Assembly (NCBI GenBank): GCA_022315425.1 | Contig: JAIUPT010000019.1 | Span: 186,001 to 250,000 of the forward strand | From: Pseudevernia furfuracea | Taxonomy: Eukaryota; Ascomycota; Lecanoromycetes; Lecanorales; Parmeliaceae | DNA length: 64,000 bases | Reading direction: 5' to 3' | Part shown: piece after piece, positions 63,548 to 64,000 of the stretch | How positions within the stretch are numbered: position 1 is the stretch's first letter | Layout of the letters: each line of letters begins with the position of its first letter | Position numbers and translations under genes: made by a program | The notes under the pieces: model-generated | The model's database searches: none | What the model saw: the letters and a program-made list of their open reading frames with translations, nothing else | What the model was told of the DNA's origin: nothing

Positions 63548-64000
63548 ATGACGGAGCAGCAACAGCCAACACTTCCGGTCGACGACGCTTTCGAATGGCC
63601 AGCGAGTGAGCCACCGCACCCCAGAAATCTCGACCTCGCCTCCAAACTCTGCACATCGCTACTGCCAGCGAGACCAGACACCAAGACGACCACAAAGCAC
63701 TTCCCCTCCGGCTGGTCTTCCAACGACGTAATCCAAGTCTCCACCTCCACTCCCGCTCTTCAGCGCCACCGCTTCATAGTCAAGCTCCCCCGCCACCAAA
63801 CCCCATCACGCATCGCTACCAGCTGCAAAGGGGAAGCAGTACGAACCCGCTGGGCGGCCGAGCATGGCTTCGGACCCAAGGTGCTAGCTATCGATGAGGA
63901 AAGCGGGGGCTTCGTCATGGAGTTCGTTGAGGGACGGACGCTTACGATGGAGATGGTTAAAGGGCAGTATCTACCACAAGCTGTGAACATGCTTCGACGG
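63548..64000 (+). CDS. APH / choline-kinase-like phosphotransferase (3' end outside window)
   Basis: Open frame from ATG 63548 running off the right edge (151 codons). After about 50 residues the N-lobe of an aminoglycoside-phosphotransferase/choline-kinase fold is visible: RFIVKLPRHQ (the beta strand with the ATP-binding Lys), GEAVRTRWAAEHGFGPKVLA (alpha-C with its Glu and the GxGP turn) and GGFVMEFVEGRTLT (hinge strand). The catalytic HxD and DFD motifs would lie beyond the window. Substrate cannot be told: choline, ethanolamine, fructosamine or a small hydroxylated compound are all possible in fungi. Confidence 0.75.
   Translation, partial: MTEQQQPTLPVDDAFEWPASEPPHPRNLDLASKLCTSLLPARPDTKTTTKHFPSGWSSNDVIQVSTSTPALQRHRFIVKLPRHQTPSRIATSCKGEAVRTRWAAEHGFGPKVLAIDEESGGFVMEFVEGRTLTMEMVKGQYLPQAVNMLRR

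Noticed and set aside
1..64000. CRISPR arrays, prokaryotic operons, rRNA
   Set aside because: The sequence is fungal nuclear DNA with spliceosomal introns; the tandem repeats seen have no regular unique spacers.

Overview
The window is nuclear DNA of a filamentous ascomycete (Pezizomycotina). The evidence is short introns of about 50 to 75 nt with GT...AG ends, fungal housekeeping genes (Gcs1, Mef2, Mtg1, cytosolic TyrRS), a Zn2Cys6 regulator, remains of a fungal highly reducing polyketide synthase, an NRPS-like reductase and heavy LTR-retrotransposon load. Genus cannot be told from the sequence alone.

Layout. (1) 1-7062: housekeeping block with the 3' part of an ArfGAP (gcs1), mitochondrial EF-G2 (mef2), a decayed gene of an unnamed fungal family, and the mitochondrial ribosome-assembly GTPase mtg1. 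(2) 8577-23676: a dying secondary-metabolism neighbourhood with an intact ACMSD-like amidohydrolase, an intact Zn2Cys6 regulator, a gutted short-chain dehydrogenase and a 7.3 kb HR-PKS pseudogene. The PKS keeps its splice signals but has lost catalytic segments of KS, MAT and methyltransferase and carries several stops and frameshifts. A MITE and an LTR relic lie between them. (3) 24188-27931: a disordered fungal protein, a second MITE and a three-exon cysteine-rich secreted protein. (4) 27938-46530: transposon nest. A decayed Copia element (29269-42564, target duplication CTCTG) sits in a tRNA-derived repeat. Its pol is split by a 7.5 kb composite (34114-41578, target duplication CGAAT/CGAAC) made of LTR-bounded units. 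Two of these units encode a BIR zinc domain joined to a Gag-like region and zinc knuckles. Solo LTRs and AT-rich repeats surround the nest. (5) 47733-52664: an F-box protein and a 1010-residue NRPS-like A-T-R reductase. (6) 52886-59340: a second, young Copia element with 188 bp LTRs differing at one base. Its whole 1571-codon gag-pol is one frame broken only by seven TGA codons, each where tryptophan is expected or plausible. (7) 59755-64000: an unrecognised conserved-looking protein, cytosolic TyrRS (tys1), and the start of an APH/choline-kinase-like protein running off the edge.

The two most unusual observations are the BIR-Gag elements arranged as an inverted composite inside a single target duplication, and the TGA-only interruption pattern of the young Copia. 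Gene functions rest on motif recognition by eye; no database search was run.
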